A stretch of DNA of 64,000 nt from Variovorax boronicumulans (GCF_019352895.1 NZ_JAAAFX010000015.1:62001-126000); one strand, 5' to 3'; counted from the first letter of the stretch, positions 1-8,847 are shown. Notes: generated by a model not told the origin, from the sequence alone. Translations and numbers: made by a program.

Positions 1-1
1 G

Positions 2-856
2 GGCGCGGACGCCAGCCTCAACTACGTGCAGTACGGCCCGGCCGTGGAGATCGACCCCGGCCATCTGGGCAGCTTCTACCTGCTGCAGATTCCCCTGCGC
101 GGCGGCGCCACCGTCTGGTGTGGCGGCAAGGAGGTGCGGGCCGACCGCAGCATGGCCTCCCTGCCATCGCCCACCGAATCCCTGCGCATGCAATGGGCCG
201 ACGACAGCCCCCACCTGATCGTGCGTTTCTCGCAGGCCGCGGTGGTGGCGCAACTCGCGCAGCTGGCGCAGTGCGAGGTGCAGGGCCCGCCGGTCTTCGA
301 GCCCGGCGTGCGGCTGGACGAACCCTCCGTCGCCCCCGCCGTGGCCTTCGTGCGCTACCTCTGCGACGCGCTGGACGGCGACCCGGGCTTTGCCGGCTCT
401 GCGCTGGCCCGCCAGGCGGAAAGCTACCTGATCTCCACCTTGCTGCTGCAGCTGCCGCACAGCCACCGGCCGGTGCTCGACGCCTCGGCCCGGCGGGCCC
501 TGCTGCCGCGCACGGTGCGCCGGGCCCAGGAGTTCATGCGCGCCCATGCCGCCGAGCCCTTCACGCTGGTCGACCTGTGCCGCCATCTGGGCGTGAGCGC
601 GCGGGGCCTGCAGCAGGCCTTCGCTGCCGCCACCGGCGAAAGTCCGATGGCGTACTGGCGGGGGATGCGCCTGGACCTGGTGCGCCAGGCGCTGGTGGGC
701 GGGGCGATCCGCGCGGAGCCCGGCGCCCTGGCGCGGCTGGCCGAACGCTACGGCTTCTTCCATGCGGGCCATTTCGCGGCCCACTACCAGCGGCGTTTTG
801 GCGAGCGCCCGGGCGATACGGCACGTGTCTTCAAGGAGTCAGGGCCGCCGCATTGA
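2..856 (+). CDS. AraC family transcriptional regulator (5' partial)
   Basis: The reading frame is open to the left edge, so the true start lies outside the window; the first in-frame GTG at 26 falls inside the ligand-binding domain. The visible N-terminal part (QYGPAVEID, then IPLRGGATVWCGG) resembles the cupin-like AraC_binding_2 domain. The C-terminal ~100 residues form a double helix-turn-helix of the AraC/XylS type (FTLVDLCRHLGVSARGLQQA, then a second helix pair ending YQRRFGERPGD). It is expected to bind DNA in the cytoplasm and respond to a small aromatic or organic effector. It sits directly upstream of, and co-oriented with, the acyl-CoA dehydrogenase cluster, which it may control; that link is inference. 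Confidence 0.9.
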   Translation, partial: GADASLNYVQYGPAVEIDPGHLGSFYLLQIPLRGGATVWCGGKEVRADRSMASLPSPTESLRMQWADDSPHLIVRFSQAAVVAQLAQLAQCEVQGPPVFEPGVRLDEPSVAPAVAFVRYLCDALDGDPGFAGSALARQAESYLISTLLLQLPHSHRPVLDASARRALLPRTVRRAQEFMRAHAAEPFTLVDLCRHLGVSARGLQQAFAAATGESPMAYWRGMRLDLVRQALVGGAIRAEPGALARLAERYGFFHAGHFAAHYQRRFGERPGDTARVFKESGPPH

Positions 857-901
857 TTCCAGTACATTGCTCGGCTTGTCTCCTTCCAGCACGGCACGGC
901 C

Positions 902-2734
902 ATGACGTTTCGCTCCACCCTCGACTTCCTGCTCTATGACTGGCTCGATGCCGAGTCGCTCAACCAGAACGAGCGTTTCGCCGACCATTCGCGCGAGACC
1001 TTCGACGCAGTGCTCGACACCTGCGAGCGCATCGCGCGCGAGAAGTACGCGCCGGCGAACCGCATCGTCGACACGCAGGAGCCGCACTTCGACGGCGAGA
1101 AGGTGATCCTGCCGCAGGCCACGCACGACGCCCATGCGGCCTTCGCGGGCTCGGGCATGCTCAGCGCCGCGCAGGACTACGAGATCGGCGGCATGCAGCT
1201 GCCCTACACCGTGCAATCGGCGGCCAACGCCTTCTTCGCGATGGCCTCGGTCAGCATCGGCTCGAACATGCTGACCAGCGGCAACGCCAACCTGCTGATG
1301 GTGCACGGCACCGACATGCAGAAAGAGGTGTTCGCCAAGAACGAATTCTCGGGCCGCTGGGCCGGCACCATGTGCCTGTCGGAGCCGCAGGCCGGTTCTT
1401 CGCTGAGCGACGTGGCCACGCGCGCCGTGCCCGACGGGGCCGATTTCCAGGACGACCCGCTGGGCCCGCGCTACCGCCTGACCGGCAACAAGATGTGGAT
1501 CTCGTCGGGCGACCACGAGCTGACCGAGAACATCGTGCACATCGTGCTGGCCAAGATCCCCGACGCCGACGGCAAGCTGGTGCCGGGCACGCGCGGCATC
1601 TCGCTGTTCATCGTGCCGAAGAAGATGGTCGACACCTCGGGCGCGCTCACCGGTGAGCGCAACGACGTGGCGCTGGCCGGCCTCAACCACAAGCTGGGCT
1701 GGCGCGGCACCACCAACACGCTGCTGAACTTCGGCGAGGGCAGGTACCCGGTCGACGGCAAGGCCGGCGCGGTGGGCTACCTGGTCGGGCAGCCCGGCAA
1801 GGGCCTGCACTGCATGTTCCACATGATGAACGAGGCGCGCATCGCCATCGGCATGGCGGCCTCGATGCTGGGCATGGCCGGCTACGAGGCCTCGCTGGCC
1901 TATGCCAGGCAGCGCCCGCAGGGCCGACCCGTGGGCCCGGCCGGCAAGGACGCGGCCAGGCCGCAGGTGCGCATCATCGAGCATGCCGACGTGCGCCGCA
2001 TGCTGCTGGCGCAGAAGGCGTACTGCGAAGGGTCGCTGGCGCTGCAGCTCTACTGCGCGCGGCTGGTCGACGTGCAGAAGACCGGCGACGCGCAGGCGGC
2101 CGACGAGGCGCGGCTGCTGCTGGAGGTGCTCACGCCCATCGCGAAGAGCTGGCCCAGCGAGTGGTGCCTGGAGGCCAATTCGCTGGCCATCCAGGTCCAT
2201 GGCGGCTACGGCTACACGCGCGATTTCCCGGTCGAGCAGTACTGGCGCGACAACCGCCTCAACATGATCCACGAGGGCACGCACGGCATCCAGGCGGCCG
2301 ACCTGCTGGGCCGCAAGGTGCTGATGGAAGACGGCCGCGGCCTGGCGCTGCTGGCCGCGCGCATCGCCGAAACGGCCGCGCGCGCGGCCGCCGTGCCCGC
2401 GCTGGCGGCCGATGCCCGGGCCCTGACCGACGCGCTCGCGCAGGTCGAGGCGGCGACCCGCGCCGCCTGGTCGACCGGCGATCCGGGAGCGGCCCTCGCG
2501 AACGCGGTACCCTATATGCAAGCTTTCGGCCATACCGTGCTGGCGTGGATCTGGCTCGATGTTGCATATCGCTCGCTTTTGGGCGATGCGGCAGCATCGA
2601 CGCCGGCCACCGTCGGCAGGCTCGGGGCCGCAAGCTATTTCTTTCACTACGAACTGCCGAAAATCGGCGCGTGGCTGCGTGTGGTCGAGAACCGAGATCC
2701 CACATGCGCCCAAATGCCCGAGGAAGCATTCTGA
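902..2734 (+). CDS. Acyl-CoA dehydrogenase, long form with C-terminal extension
   Basis: A 610-residue FAD enzyme that would introduce an alpha-beta double bond into an acyl-CoA thioester, passing electrons to ETF. It has the N-terminal, middle (MCLSEPQAGSSLSDVATRA) and C-terminal acyl-CoA dehydrogenase domains plus the ~120-residue tail typical of the 590-610-residue subfamily that includes DmdC-like enzymes. The likely catalytic base is Glu458 in NMIHEGTHGIQ. An ATG start follows a short gap after the AraC regulator. The stop codon shares one base with the next start, indicating translational coupling. Substrate cannot be told from sequence; the SDR, thioesterase and reductase downstream suggest catabolism of a fatty or organic acid. 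Confidence 0.95.
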   Translation: MTFRSTLDFLLYDWLDAESLNQNERFADHSRETFDAVLDTCERIAREKYAPANRIVDTQEPHFDGEKVILPQATHDAHAAFAGSGMLSAAQDYEIGGMQLPYTVQSAANAFFAMASVSIGSNMLTSGNANLLMVHGTDMQKEVFAKNEFSGRWAGTMCLSEPQAGSSLSDVATRAVPDGADFQDDPLGPRYRLTGNKMWISSGDHELTENIVHIVLAKIPDADGKLVPGTRGISLFIVPKKMVDTSGALTGERNDVALAGLNHKLGWRGTTNTLLNFGEGRYPVDGKAGAVGYLVGQPGKGLHCMFHMMNEARIAIGMAASMLGMAGYEASLAYARQRPQGRPVGPAGKDAARPQVRIIEHADVRRMLLAQKAYCEGSLALQLYCARLVDVQKTGDAQAADEARLLLEVLTPIAKSWPSEWCLEANSLAIQVHGGYGYTRDFPVEQYWRDNRLNMIHEGTHGIQAADLLGRKVLMEDGRGLALLAARIAETAARAAAVPALAADARALTDALAQVEAATRAAWSTGDPGAALANAVPYMQAFGHTVLAWIWLDVAYRSLLGDAAASTPATVGRLGAASYFFHYELPKIGAWLRVVENRDPTCAQMPEEAF

Positions 2735-2973
2735 TGAACAGCGGGAGCTACATGCCCAAACTACGATCCAACGAACCGCCGAAGCCGCACGCCAGCCTGG
2801 AGAAATGGACCTGGCTCCTGATCTACGGCGGCCTGTTCGTGCTGATTCTGGGGATCGCCACGTCGCGCACCGACACCGTGCTCGGCTGGAGCCTGGCCAC
2901 GCCGGGCGCGCTGGCGGCCGCCGTCGGCGTGCTGCTGATCTACCTGCGTTCGCGCATCAAGGACAAACCGTGA
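2734..2973 (+). CDS. Small two-helix membrane protein
   Basis: A 79-residue protein of no recognised family. A polar N-terminus (PKLRSNEPPKPHASLEKW) is followed by two hydrophobic stretches, about residues 27-43 and 49-72, ending in the basic tail RSRIKDKP, which suggests a small inner-membrane protein. Its ATG overlaps the TGA of the acyl-CoA dehydrogenase. A second in-frame ATG at 2752 has a better-spaced GGGAG and could be the true start, giving 73 residues. The 3' end overlaps the next GTG by four bases. The tight coupling implies co-expression with the dehydrogenase; function unknown. Confidence 0.75.
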   Translation: MNSGSYMPKLRSNEPPKPHASLEKWTWLLIYGGLFVLILGIATSRTDTVLGWSLATPGALAAAVGVLLIYLRSRIKDKP

Positions 2974-3248
2974 TCAAGCACATCGTGATGTGGAAACTCG
3001 TCGACGCCACGCAGGCGCCGCCATTCAAGCAACTGCTCGAGACCTGCAAGGGCATCGTGCCCGGCATGCGCGAGTTCGAGGTCGCCGTGCAGGCCGAGGG
3101 GCTGGAAGCCAACCACGACGTGGCGCTGTACTCGGTGTTCGACGATGCCGCCTCGCTGCAGGCCTACGTCGTGCACCCGCGGCACCAGGAAGTGGTGGCG
3201 ACCTTGCCCGCGCGCGCTTCGCGCAGCGTGTTCGACTACAAGACTTAA
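2970..3248 (+). CDS. Dabb (stress-responsive A/B barrel) domain protein
   Basis: A 92-residue protein opening with the typical Dabb strand IKHIVMWKL and closing with HPRHQEVV...VFDYKT, a family of small dimeric alpha+beta barrels (PF07876). Members often have no known reaction; some are cyclases or decarboxylases. It starts at a GTG inside the stop of the preceding membrane protein (GTGA overlap), so it belongs to the same transcriptional unit. Length matches the family. A GC-rich repeat begins immediately after the stop codon. Confidence 0.88.
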   Translation: MIKHIVMWKLVDATQAPPFKQLLETCKGIVPGMREFEVAVQAEGLEANHDVALYSVFDDAASLQAYVVHPRHQEVVATLPARASRSVFDYKT

Positions 3249-3327
3249 CCCCCCGAAGCGCCTGCGGCGCCTCCCCCCAGGGGGCGATACCGGGGGCCCG
3301 GCAAAGCCGGTTCCGCGGTATCCCTGG
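3249..3327. repeat. GC-rich intergenic repeat, copy A
   Basis: Begins one base after a stop codon. It contains CGCCTGCGGCGCC, a CCCCCC/GGGGG pairing and the core GGCCCGGCAAAGCCGGTTCC, ending CGGTATCCCTGG. The same architecture recurs at 4667-4749 and, degenerate, at 54627-54722. The arms GGCGCC and CCGGCaaaGCCGG can fold, so this looks like a REP-type structured element. Similar elements are remembered as common in Comamonadaceae genomes; that is recollection, not a search result. Confidence 0.75.
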
Positions 3328-3401
3328 ATTTGGTCCTGCCGGTTATTGTGAGCGAGCCTCGCCAACCGCGGATCGGAACCCACACACAGAAAGATGCACC
3401 C

Positions 3402-4193
3402 ATGAGCCAACGCACCGTTCAACAACTCTTCGACCTCAGCGGCAAGACCGCGCTCATCACCGGCGGTTCGCGCGGCCTGGGCCTGCAGATGGCCCATGCG
3501 CTGGGCGAGGCGGGCGCCCGGATCATGCTGAGCTCGCGCAAGGCCGACGACCTGGAGCAGGCCACCGCCGACCTGCAGGCCGCGGGCATCGACGCGCGCT
3601 GGATCGCCGCCGACTGCGCCAAGGAAGAGGACACGCGCCGCCTGGCCGACCAGACGCTCGAGCGCATGGGGGCCATCGACATCCTGATCAACAACGCCGG
3701 CGCCAGCTGGGGCGCACCCGCCGAGTCGCACCCGGTCGAGGCCTGGGACAAGGTCATGAACCTCAACGTGCGCGGCTACTTCGTGCTGGCCCAGCAGGTG
3801 GCCAACAAGTACATGATCCCGAACAAGACGGGGCGCATCATCAACATCGCCTCGATCGCGGGCCTCAACGGCAACGGGCCGGAGATCCAGACCCTGGCCT
3901 ACAACACCTCCAAGACCGCGGTGATCGGCTTCACGAAGACGCTGGCCGCCGAATGGGGCAAGTACAACATCAACGTCAACGCGATCTGCCCCGGCTTCTT
4001 CATGACCAAAATGGCCTCGGTGCTGATCAAGAACGTGGGCGAGGACAAGATGACGGCCACCGTGCCGCTGGGCCGGCTCGGCGACGACGAGGACCTCAAG
4101 GGCATCACGCTGCTCTACGCGAGCGAGGCCGGCAAGCACATCACCGGCCAGTGGCTGGCGGTCGACGGCGGCGTGAGCGTCGTGCTGGCCTGA
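3402..4193 (+). CDS. SDR family oxidoreductase
   Basis: A 263-residue short-chain dehydrogenase/reductase with a classic Rossmann fold: cofactor motif TGGSRGLG near residues 20-27, the structural NNAG motif, a serine in NIASIAG and the catalytic YxxxK in YNTSK. It would oxidise or reduce a hydroxy/keto group with NAD(P)H in the cytoplasm. The ATG at 3402 is preferred over upstream in-frame codons because it gives the canonical SDR N-terminus. It follows the Dabb gene after a repeat and is close to the thioesterase gene, consistent with a beta-oxidation-like role (3-hydroxyacyl or related substrate), which is inference. Confidence 0.93.
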   Translation: MSQRTVQQLFDLSGKTALITGGSRGLGLQMAHALGEAGARIMLSSRKADDLEQATADLQAAGIDARWIAADCAKEEDTRRLADQTLERMGAIDILINNAGASWGAPAESHPVEAWDKVMNLNVRGYFVLAQQVANKYMIPNKTGRIINIASIAGLNGNGPEIQTLAYNTSKTAVIGFTKTLAAEWGKYNINVNAICPGFFMTKMASVLIKNVGEDKMTATVPLGRLGDDEDLKGITLLYASEAGKHITGQWLAVDGGVSVVLA

Positions 4194-4207
4194 ACGGGAC
4201 CGCGACC

Positions 4208-4666
4208 GTGAGCGACAACAACGACATCAACGTCCGTTCCTACACCAGCCAGATCCCGTTCGCGCGGCACCTGGGCTTCGAGCTCACCAAGTTCGCAGAC
4301 GGTGCCTCCGAGATCCTCTACACGCCCAAGCCCGAGCATCTCAACACCTTCGACGTGGCCCACGGCGGCGCCTGCATGACCCTGCTCGACATCGCGATGG
4401 CGGCGGCGGCACGCAGCCAGACGCCCGAGGTCGGCGTGGTCACGATCGAGATGAAGACCAGCTTCATGCGGCCCTCGGTCGGCCCGCTGCGCGCGCGCGG
4501 CCGGCTGATCCACCGCACCGCGACGCTGGCCTTTGTCGAGGCCACGATCTACGACGAGAAGGAGCAGGCCTGCGCACAGTCGACGGGCACTTTCAAGTAC
4601 GTGAAACGACGCCTGCCGACGGGTCCGGCGAGCGCGAATGCGCAGCGTCCACCGTCGACGGACTGA
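4208..4666 (+). CDS. PaaI-type hotdog thioesterase
   Basis: A 152-residue hotdog-fold acyl-CoA thioesterase. The family signature is visible as FDVAHGGACMTLLDIAMAAAA, with the His-Gly-Gly preceding the long central helix, followed by VTIEMKTSFMRP. It would hydrolyse acyl- or aroyl-CoA to free acid and CoA. GTG is the start, 14 bases after the SDR stop, so the two are probably co-transcribed. Its position beside an acyl-CoA dehydrogenase and SDR fits release or recycling of CoA during acid catabolism. Confidence 0.9.
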   Translation: MSDNNDINVRSYTSQIPFARHLGFELTKFADGASEILYTPKPEHLNTFDVAHGGACMTLLDIAMAAAARSQTPEVGVVTIEMKTSFMRPSVGPLRARGRLIHRTATLAFVEATIYDEKEQACAQSTGTFKYVKRRLPTGPASANAQRPPSTD

Positions 4667-4749
4667 CCCCCGAGGCGCCTGCGGCGCCTCCCCCCGCAAA
4701 AGGGGGCCACACCCGCGGCCCGGCAAAGCCGGTTCCGCGGTGTTCCTCG
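4667..4749. repeat. GC-rich intergenic repeat, copy B
   Basis: Directly follows a stop codon, as copy A does. It carries GGCGCCTGCGGCGCC, a CCCCCC...GGGGG pairing and the shared core CCCGGCAAAGCCGGTTCC, ending CGGTGTTCCTCG. It is close to copy A over the last ~30 bases, while the middle (GCAAAAGGGGGCCACACC) differs. It may act as a 3'-end or mRNA-stability element; that is inference from its folding potential and position. Confidence 0.75.
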
Positions 4750-4789
4750 ACTCAAGACAGACACCACCCCCATCGAACAGGAGCCTTTC

Positions 4790-5806
4790 ATGCCCACCAA
4801 TCGCCAACAGCATCTGGACAACCGCCCCGAGGGCGAAGCCGTCGCCGGCAACTTCAAGCTCGTGACCGCCGAGACGCCCGCGCTCGAGGACCACCAGGTG
4901 CTGGTGCGCCACCACTACCTGAGCCTGGACCCGTACATGCGCGGGCGCATGAACGATTCCAAGAGCTATGCGCAGCCGCAGCCGCTGGGCCAGGTGATGC
5001 AGGGCGGCACGGTGGGCGAGGTGGTCGAGAGCCGGAACCCCAAGTACGCCGTGGGCGACAAGGTGGTGGGCTTCGGCGGCTGGCAGGAATACAGCGTGGT
5101 CGACGGCAACGTGGTCGGCGCGCTGCGCAAGGTCGACACCACCCACGTGCCGCTGTCGCACTACCTGGGCGCGGTCGGCATGCCGGGTGTGACCGCCTGG
5201 TACGGCCTGGTCAAGATCATCGCGCCGAAGGCCGGCGAGACGGTGGTGGTCACGGCCGCCAGCGGCGCGGTGGGCAGCGCCTTCGCCGCGCTGGCCAAGG
5301 CCCGCGGCTGCCGCGTGGTGGGCATCGCGGGCGGTGCGGACAAGTGCCGCTACGCGACCGAGGAACTGGGCTTCGACGCCTGCATCGACTACAAGCAGCA
5401 TCCTGACGTCAAGAGCATGTCGCAGGCGCTCAAGGAAGCCTGCCCGGACGGCATCGACGGCTACTTCGAGAACGTCGGCGGCTACATCTTCGATGCGGTG
5501 CTGCTGCGCACCAACGCCTTCGCCCGCGTGGCCCTGTGCGGAATGATCGCCGGCTACGACGGCGCGCCGCTGCCGCTGGCCAACCCGGCGCTGATCCTGA
5601 TCAACCGCCTGAAGATCGAAGGCTTCATCGTCAGCGAGCACATGGAATTCTGGCCCGAGGCGCTCAAGGAGCTGGGCGGCCTGGTCGCCAGCGGCAAGCT
5701 GCGCCCGCGCGAGTCGGTGGCCGAGGGCATCGCCGCGGCGCCCGAGGCTTTCCTGGGCCTGCTCAAGGGCCGCAACTTCGGCAAGCAGCTGGTCAAGCTC
5801 GTCTGA
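4790..5806 (+). CDS. NADP-dependent medium-chain oxidoreductase (CurA/YncB type)
   Basis: A 338-residue zinc-independent medium-chain dehydrogenase/reductase of the leukotriene B4 12-hydroxydehydrogenase/curcumin reductase group. The N-terminal domain has the family phrase HYLSLDPYMRGRMNDS, and the nucleotide-binding domain has AASGAVGSAFAALAKARG. Such enzymes reduce the double bond of alpha,beta-unsaturated carbonyls with NADPH. The ATG follows AGGAG at a good distance. It is the last gene before a ~110-base gap. In this cluster it could reduce enone intermediates or detoxify aldehydes. Confidence 0.93.
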   Translation: MPTNRQQHLDNRPEGEAVAGNFKLVTAETPALEDHQVLVRHHYLSLDPYMRGRMNDSKSYAQPQPLGQVMQGGTVGEVVESRNPKYAVGDKVVGFGGWQEYSVVDGNVVGALRKVDTTHVPLSHYLGAVGMPGVTAWYGLVKIIAPKAGETVVVTAASGAVGSAFAALAKARGCRVVGIAGGADKCRYATEELGFDACIDYKQHPDVKSMSQALKEACPDGIDGYFENVGGYIFDAVLLRTNAFARVALCGMIAGYDGAPLPLANPALILINRLKIEGFIVSEHMEFWPEALKELGGLVASGKLRPRESVAEGIAAAPEAFLGLLKGRNFGKQLVKLV

Positions 5807-5915
5807 GCCTCCGGCCGGCCTGCGCCGCGCGCAAGGCCGTCGCTTCGCCGAGCCGTCGGCGGGCGTGTCGCGCCCAGGACTCGACGTTGAGGGGGTGAAC
5901 GGGTAGGGTGGCGGC

Positions 5916-6854
5916 ATGACCGACCTCATCCTCCATCACTACCCCACCTCTCCCTTCTCCGAGAAGGTCCGGCTGATCCTCGGCGTCAAGAAGCTGCCGT
6001 GGAAGTCGGTCTTCATCCCGCCGATCATGCCCAAGCCCGAGGTGCTCGAACTCACCGGGGGCTACCGCAAGACGCCGTTCCTGCAGATCGGCGCCGACAT
6101 GTACTGCGACTCGGCGCTCATCGCCGACGTGCTGGAACACCTGCAGCCGCAGGCCACGCTCTACCCGGAGCCCGAGAAAGGCATGTCGCGCATCCTGTCG
6201 CAGTGGGCCGACACCACCTTGTTCTGGGCGGCGATGGCATGGAACCTCCAGCCCAAGGGCGCGGCCGAGGTCTTCGCCCATGCGCCGCCCGAGGCGGCCA
6301 AGGCCTTCGGCGAGGACCGCGGCAAGATGAGCGCGGGCAACATGACGCGGCTGCGGCCCGCCGATGCCACCAGCGCCTACAAGTCCTACCTGCGGCGCCT
6401 GTCGGACATGCTCGACGACAAGCCCTTCCTGCTCGGCGAAGTGCCCTGCATCGCCGACTTCTCCGCCTACCACCCGCTCTGGTACACGCGCCGCATCGAG
6501 GCCGTGAAGGGCATCCTCGACCTCACGCCGGCGGTGGTCGACTGGATGGACCGCATCGCGGCCATCGGCCATGGCCAGCCGGAGAAATTCAGCGCGCCGG
6601 AAGCCATCGCCGTGGCCCAGGCGGCGACGCCCCTGACGGTGCTGACCGACAGCACCTTCCAGGACGACCACGGCATCCCGCTCGGCAGCGAGGTCACGGT
6701 CCGGGCCGAGAGCTTCGGCCTCGAGGAAACCGCCGGCCAGCTGGTCGCCGCGACGCGCACCCACTACACGCTGGCGCGCCGCAGCGACCGCACGGGCACC
6801 GTGCACGTGCACTTCCCGCGCATCGGCTACGTGCTGCGCAAGGCCGAGGCCTGA
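5916..6854 (+). CDS. Glutathione S-transferase family protein
   Basis: A 312-residue protein with an N-terminal thioredoxin-like GST domain (LHHYPTSPFSEKVRLIL, then the cis-Pro region KTPFLQIG and the DSALIADVLE motif) and a helical C-terminal domain. About 80 extra residues beyond a normal ~220-residue GST form a strand-rich tail not matched to a known domain. The Ser in YPTSPFSEKVR is a candidate glutathione-activating residue. It would conjugate glutathione to, or isomerise, an electrophile. Preceded by a GGTAGGGTGG Shine-Dalgarno-like tract. Confidence 0.88.
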   Translation: MTDLILHHYPTSPFSEKVRLILGVKKLPWKSVFIPPIMPKPEVLELTGGYRKTPFLQIGADMYCDSALIADVLEHLQPQATLYPEPEKGMSRILSQWADTTLFWAAMAWNLQPKGAAEVFAHAPPEAAKAFGEDRGKMSAGNMTRLRPADATSAYKSYLRRLSDMLDDKPFLLGEVPCIADFSAYHPLWYTRRIEAVKGILDLTPAVVDWMDRIAAIGHGQPEKFSAPEAIAVAQAATPLTVLTDSTFQDDHGIPLGSEVTVRAESFGLEETAGQLVAATRTHYTLARRSDRTGTVHVHFPRIGYVLRKAEA

Positions 6855-6939
6855 GCGCCGTCGCGCGCAGGACATCGCGCGGCGCCGCAACGCGGTTCAA
6901 TACGAGACAAGAGACGACAACGCAAAAAGGACCGCTTCC

Positions 6940-7842
6940 ATGATTCAGGATTTCAAGGGCAAGACCGCCGTGCTCACCGGCGCCGGTTCGGGCTTCGGCC
7001 TCGAGTGCGCACGCATCGGCGCGGCGCGCGGCATGAACCTCGTGCTGGTCGACGTGCAGCAGGACGCGCTCGACCGCGCCCAGGCCGAGATGGAGGCCGC
7101 GGGTGCCCAGGTGCTGGCACGCCGCGTCGACGTGTCCAAGGCCGACCAGATGGAATCGCTCGCGCAGGCGGTGCAGGAGCGCTTCGGCGCGCCGCACTTC
7201 GTGTTCAACAACGCGGGCGTGGGCGCGGGCGGGCTGGTGTGGGAGAACACCGTGGCCGACTGGGAATGGGTGCTGGGCGTCAACGTCTGGGGCGTGGTGC
7301 ACGGCGTGCGCCTGTTCACGCCGATGATGCTGGCCGCTGCCGCCCAGGACCCGTCGTACCGCGGCCACATCGTCAACACCGCCAGCATGGCGGGCCTGCT
7401 CACGCCGCCCAACATGGGCGTCTACAACGTGAGCAAGCACGCGGTGGTGAGCCTCACCGAGACGCTCTACCAGGATCTCTCGCTGGTGACCGACCAGGTC
7501 GGCGCCAGCCTGCTGTGCCCGTACTTCGTGGCCACCGGCATCAACAACAGCGAACGCAACCGCCCCGGCGACCTGCCCGCGGGCGAGCTGACCAAGAGCC
7601 AGCTGATCGGCCAGGCCATGACCTCCAAGGCCGTGAGCAGCGGCAAGGTCAGCGCGGCCGACGTGGCGAACAAGGTCTTCGACGCGATCCGCGACAACCA
7701 GTTCTACATCTTCAGCCACCCCAAGGCGCTGGGGAACGTGAGGAGCCGCATGGAAGGCATCGTCGCGGGCACCAACCCGGCCGACCCGTTCCTGGAGCGG
7801 CCCGAGATCGGCCAGCAGTTGCGCGCGCAACTGCGCGCCTGA
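6940..7842 (+). CDS. SDR family oxidoreductase
   Basis: A 300-residue classical SDR. It has TGAGSGFG near the N-terminus, NNAGVGAGG, the Ser in NTASMAG and the catalytic YNVSK. The C-terminal ~50 residues extend past a standard SDR (QFYIFSHPKALGNV), as in the subgroup that acts on bulky alcohols or ketones. It is co-oriented with, and probably the last member of, the acyl-CoA/ketone catabolic cluster. AAAAAGG precedes the ATG. Cofactor preference is not certain from the motif. Confidence 0.92.
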   Translation: MIQDFKGKTAVLTGAGSGFGLECARIGAARGMNLVLVDVQQDALDRAQAEMEAAGAQVLARRVDVSKADQMESLAQAVQERFGAPHFVFNNAGVGAGGLVWENTVADWEWVLGVNVWGVVHGVRLFTPMMLAAAAQDPSYRGHIVNTASMAGLLTPPNMGVYNVSKHAVVSLTETLYQDLSLVTDQVGASLLCPYFVATGINNSERNRPGDLPAGELTKSQLIGQAMTSKAVSSGKVSAADVANKVFDAIRDNQFYIFSHPKALGNVRSRMEGIVAGTNPADPFLERPEIGQQLRAQLRA

Positions 7843-7907
7843 GCCCCGCTCGGCCGACCTGTTTTCCTACACGGCCGCCGCGCGGCCGCGCGTAGGGTGA
7901 GCGGACC

Positions 7908-8798
7908 ATGACGCATCCCTTCACCCCTCGCCAGGTCTTCCGGGGCCTCTCGGCCGTCGCGCTCGGCCTCTGTCTGCTGTGCGCCGGCGCGGGTGCTGCC
8001 GCCCAGGACGCGGCCGCGCTCAAGGCCCGGCACCAGGCCCTGACGGCGCGGCTGACGGACAACCCGTTCCAGCGCCGGCTGGTGCTCGACTCCACGGAGA
8101 GTCCCGACCGCCTCAGCGGCGACATCTATGCGGTGGTGGACCATCCCTTCGCCGAACTGAAGGCGCTCGAGCGGCCGGCCAACTGGTGCGAGGTGCTGAT
8201 GCTGCACCTCAACACCAAGCATTGCGCGGTGAAGGGCGGCGAGGCCGCACCGGTGGTCGAGGTGGCGATCGGGCGCAAGTTCGACCAGCCGCTCGACAAG
8301 GCGCAACGCGTGCCCTTCGTCTGGGGCGGCGCCGCGGCGACGGCCGACTACCTGTCGGTGCGGCTGTCGGCGGCCAGCGGGCCGATGTCGACGCGCGACT
8401 ACCGCATCGGCTTCGAGGCCACGCCGCTGGGCCCGAAACAGAGCTTCGTGCACCTGTCCTATGCCTACGGCTACGGCACCGCGGCACGGCTGGCCATGCA
8501 GGCCTACCTCGGCACGCTGGGCAGCGACAAGGTCGGCTTCACGCCGAAGGGCCGCGATGCGCAGGGCGCGACCGACTACGTGGGCGGCGTGCGCGGCGTG
8601 GTCGAGCGCAACACCATGCGCTACTACCTGGCGATCGACGCCTTCCTCGATGCGCCGCAGCCAGAGCAGCTCGACCGCCGGCTGGCCGCCTGGTTCGACG
8701 CCACCGAGCAGTACGCGCGGCAGCTGCACGAGACCGAGCGCTCGGAGTACCTGACGATGAAGCACAGCGAGTACGCGCGGCTGAAGACCGGGTCCTGA
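7908..8798 (+). CDS. Secreted protein of unknown function
   Basis: A 296-residue protein with a clear Sec signal peptide (hydrophobic core LSAVALGLCLLCAGAG, likely cleavage after AAA near residue 32). The mature part is soluble and has two cysteines in WCEVLMLHLNTKHC that could form a disulphide in the periplasm. No family is recognised. The ATG follows GTAGGGTGAGC. It is separated from the upstream SDR by 65 bases and followed by a hairpin, so it may be monocistronic. Confidence 0.82.
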   Translation: MTHPFTPRQVFRGLSAVALGLCLLCAGAGAAAQDAAALKARHQALTARLTDNPFQRRLVLDSTESPDRLSGDIYAVVDHPFAELKALERPANWCEVLMLHLNTKHCAVKGGEAAPVVEVAIGRKFDQPLDKAQRVPFVWGGAAATADYLSVRLSAASGPMSTRDYRIGFEATPLGPKQSFVHLSYAYGYGTAARLAMQAYLGTLGSDKVGFTPKGRDAQGATDYVGGVRGVVERNTMRYYLAIDAFLDAPQPEQLDRRLAAWFDATEQYARQLHETERSEYLTMKHSEYARLKTGS

Positions 8799-8813
8799 CG
8801 CGACACGCTGCGC

Positions 8814-8834
8814 GCGCCGGGCCAGCCGGCGCGG
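8814..8834 (+). terminator. Putative hairpin terminator
   Basis: CGCGCCGG and CCGGCGCG form a perfect 8-bp stem with a 5-base loop, 16 bases after the stop of the secreted-protein gene. No T-tract follows, so termination is plausible but not certain. Confidence 0.45.
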
Positions 8835-8847
8835 CAGGAGGCCTCAC

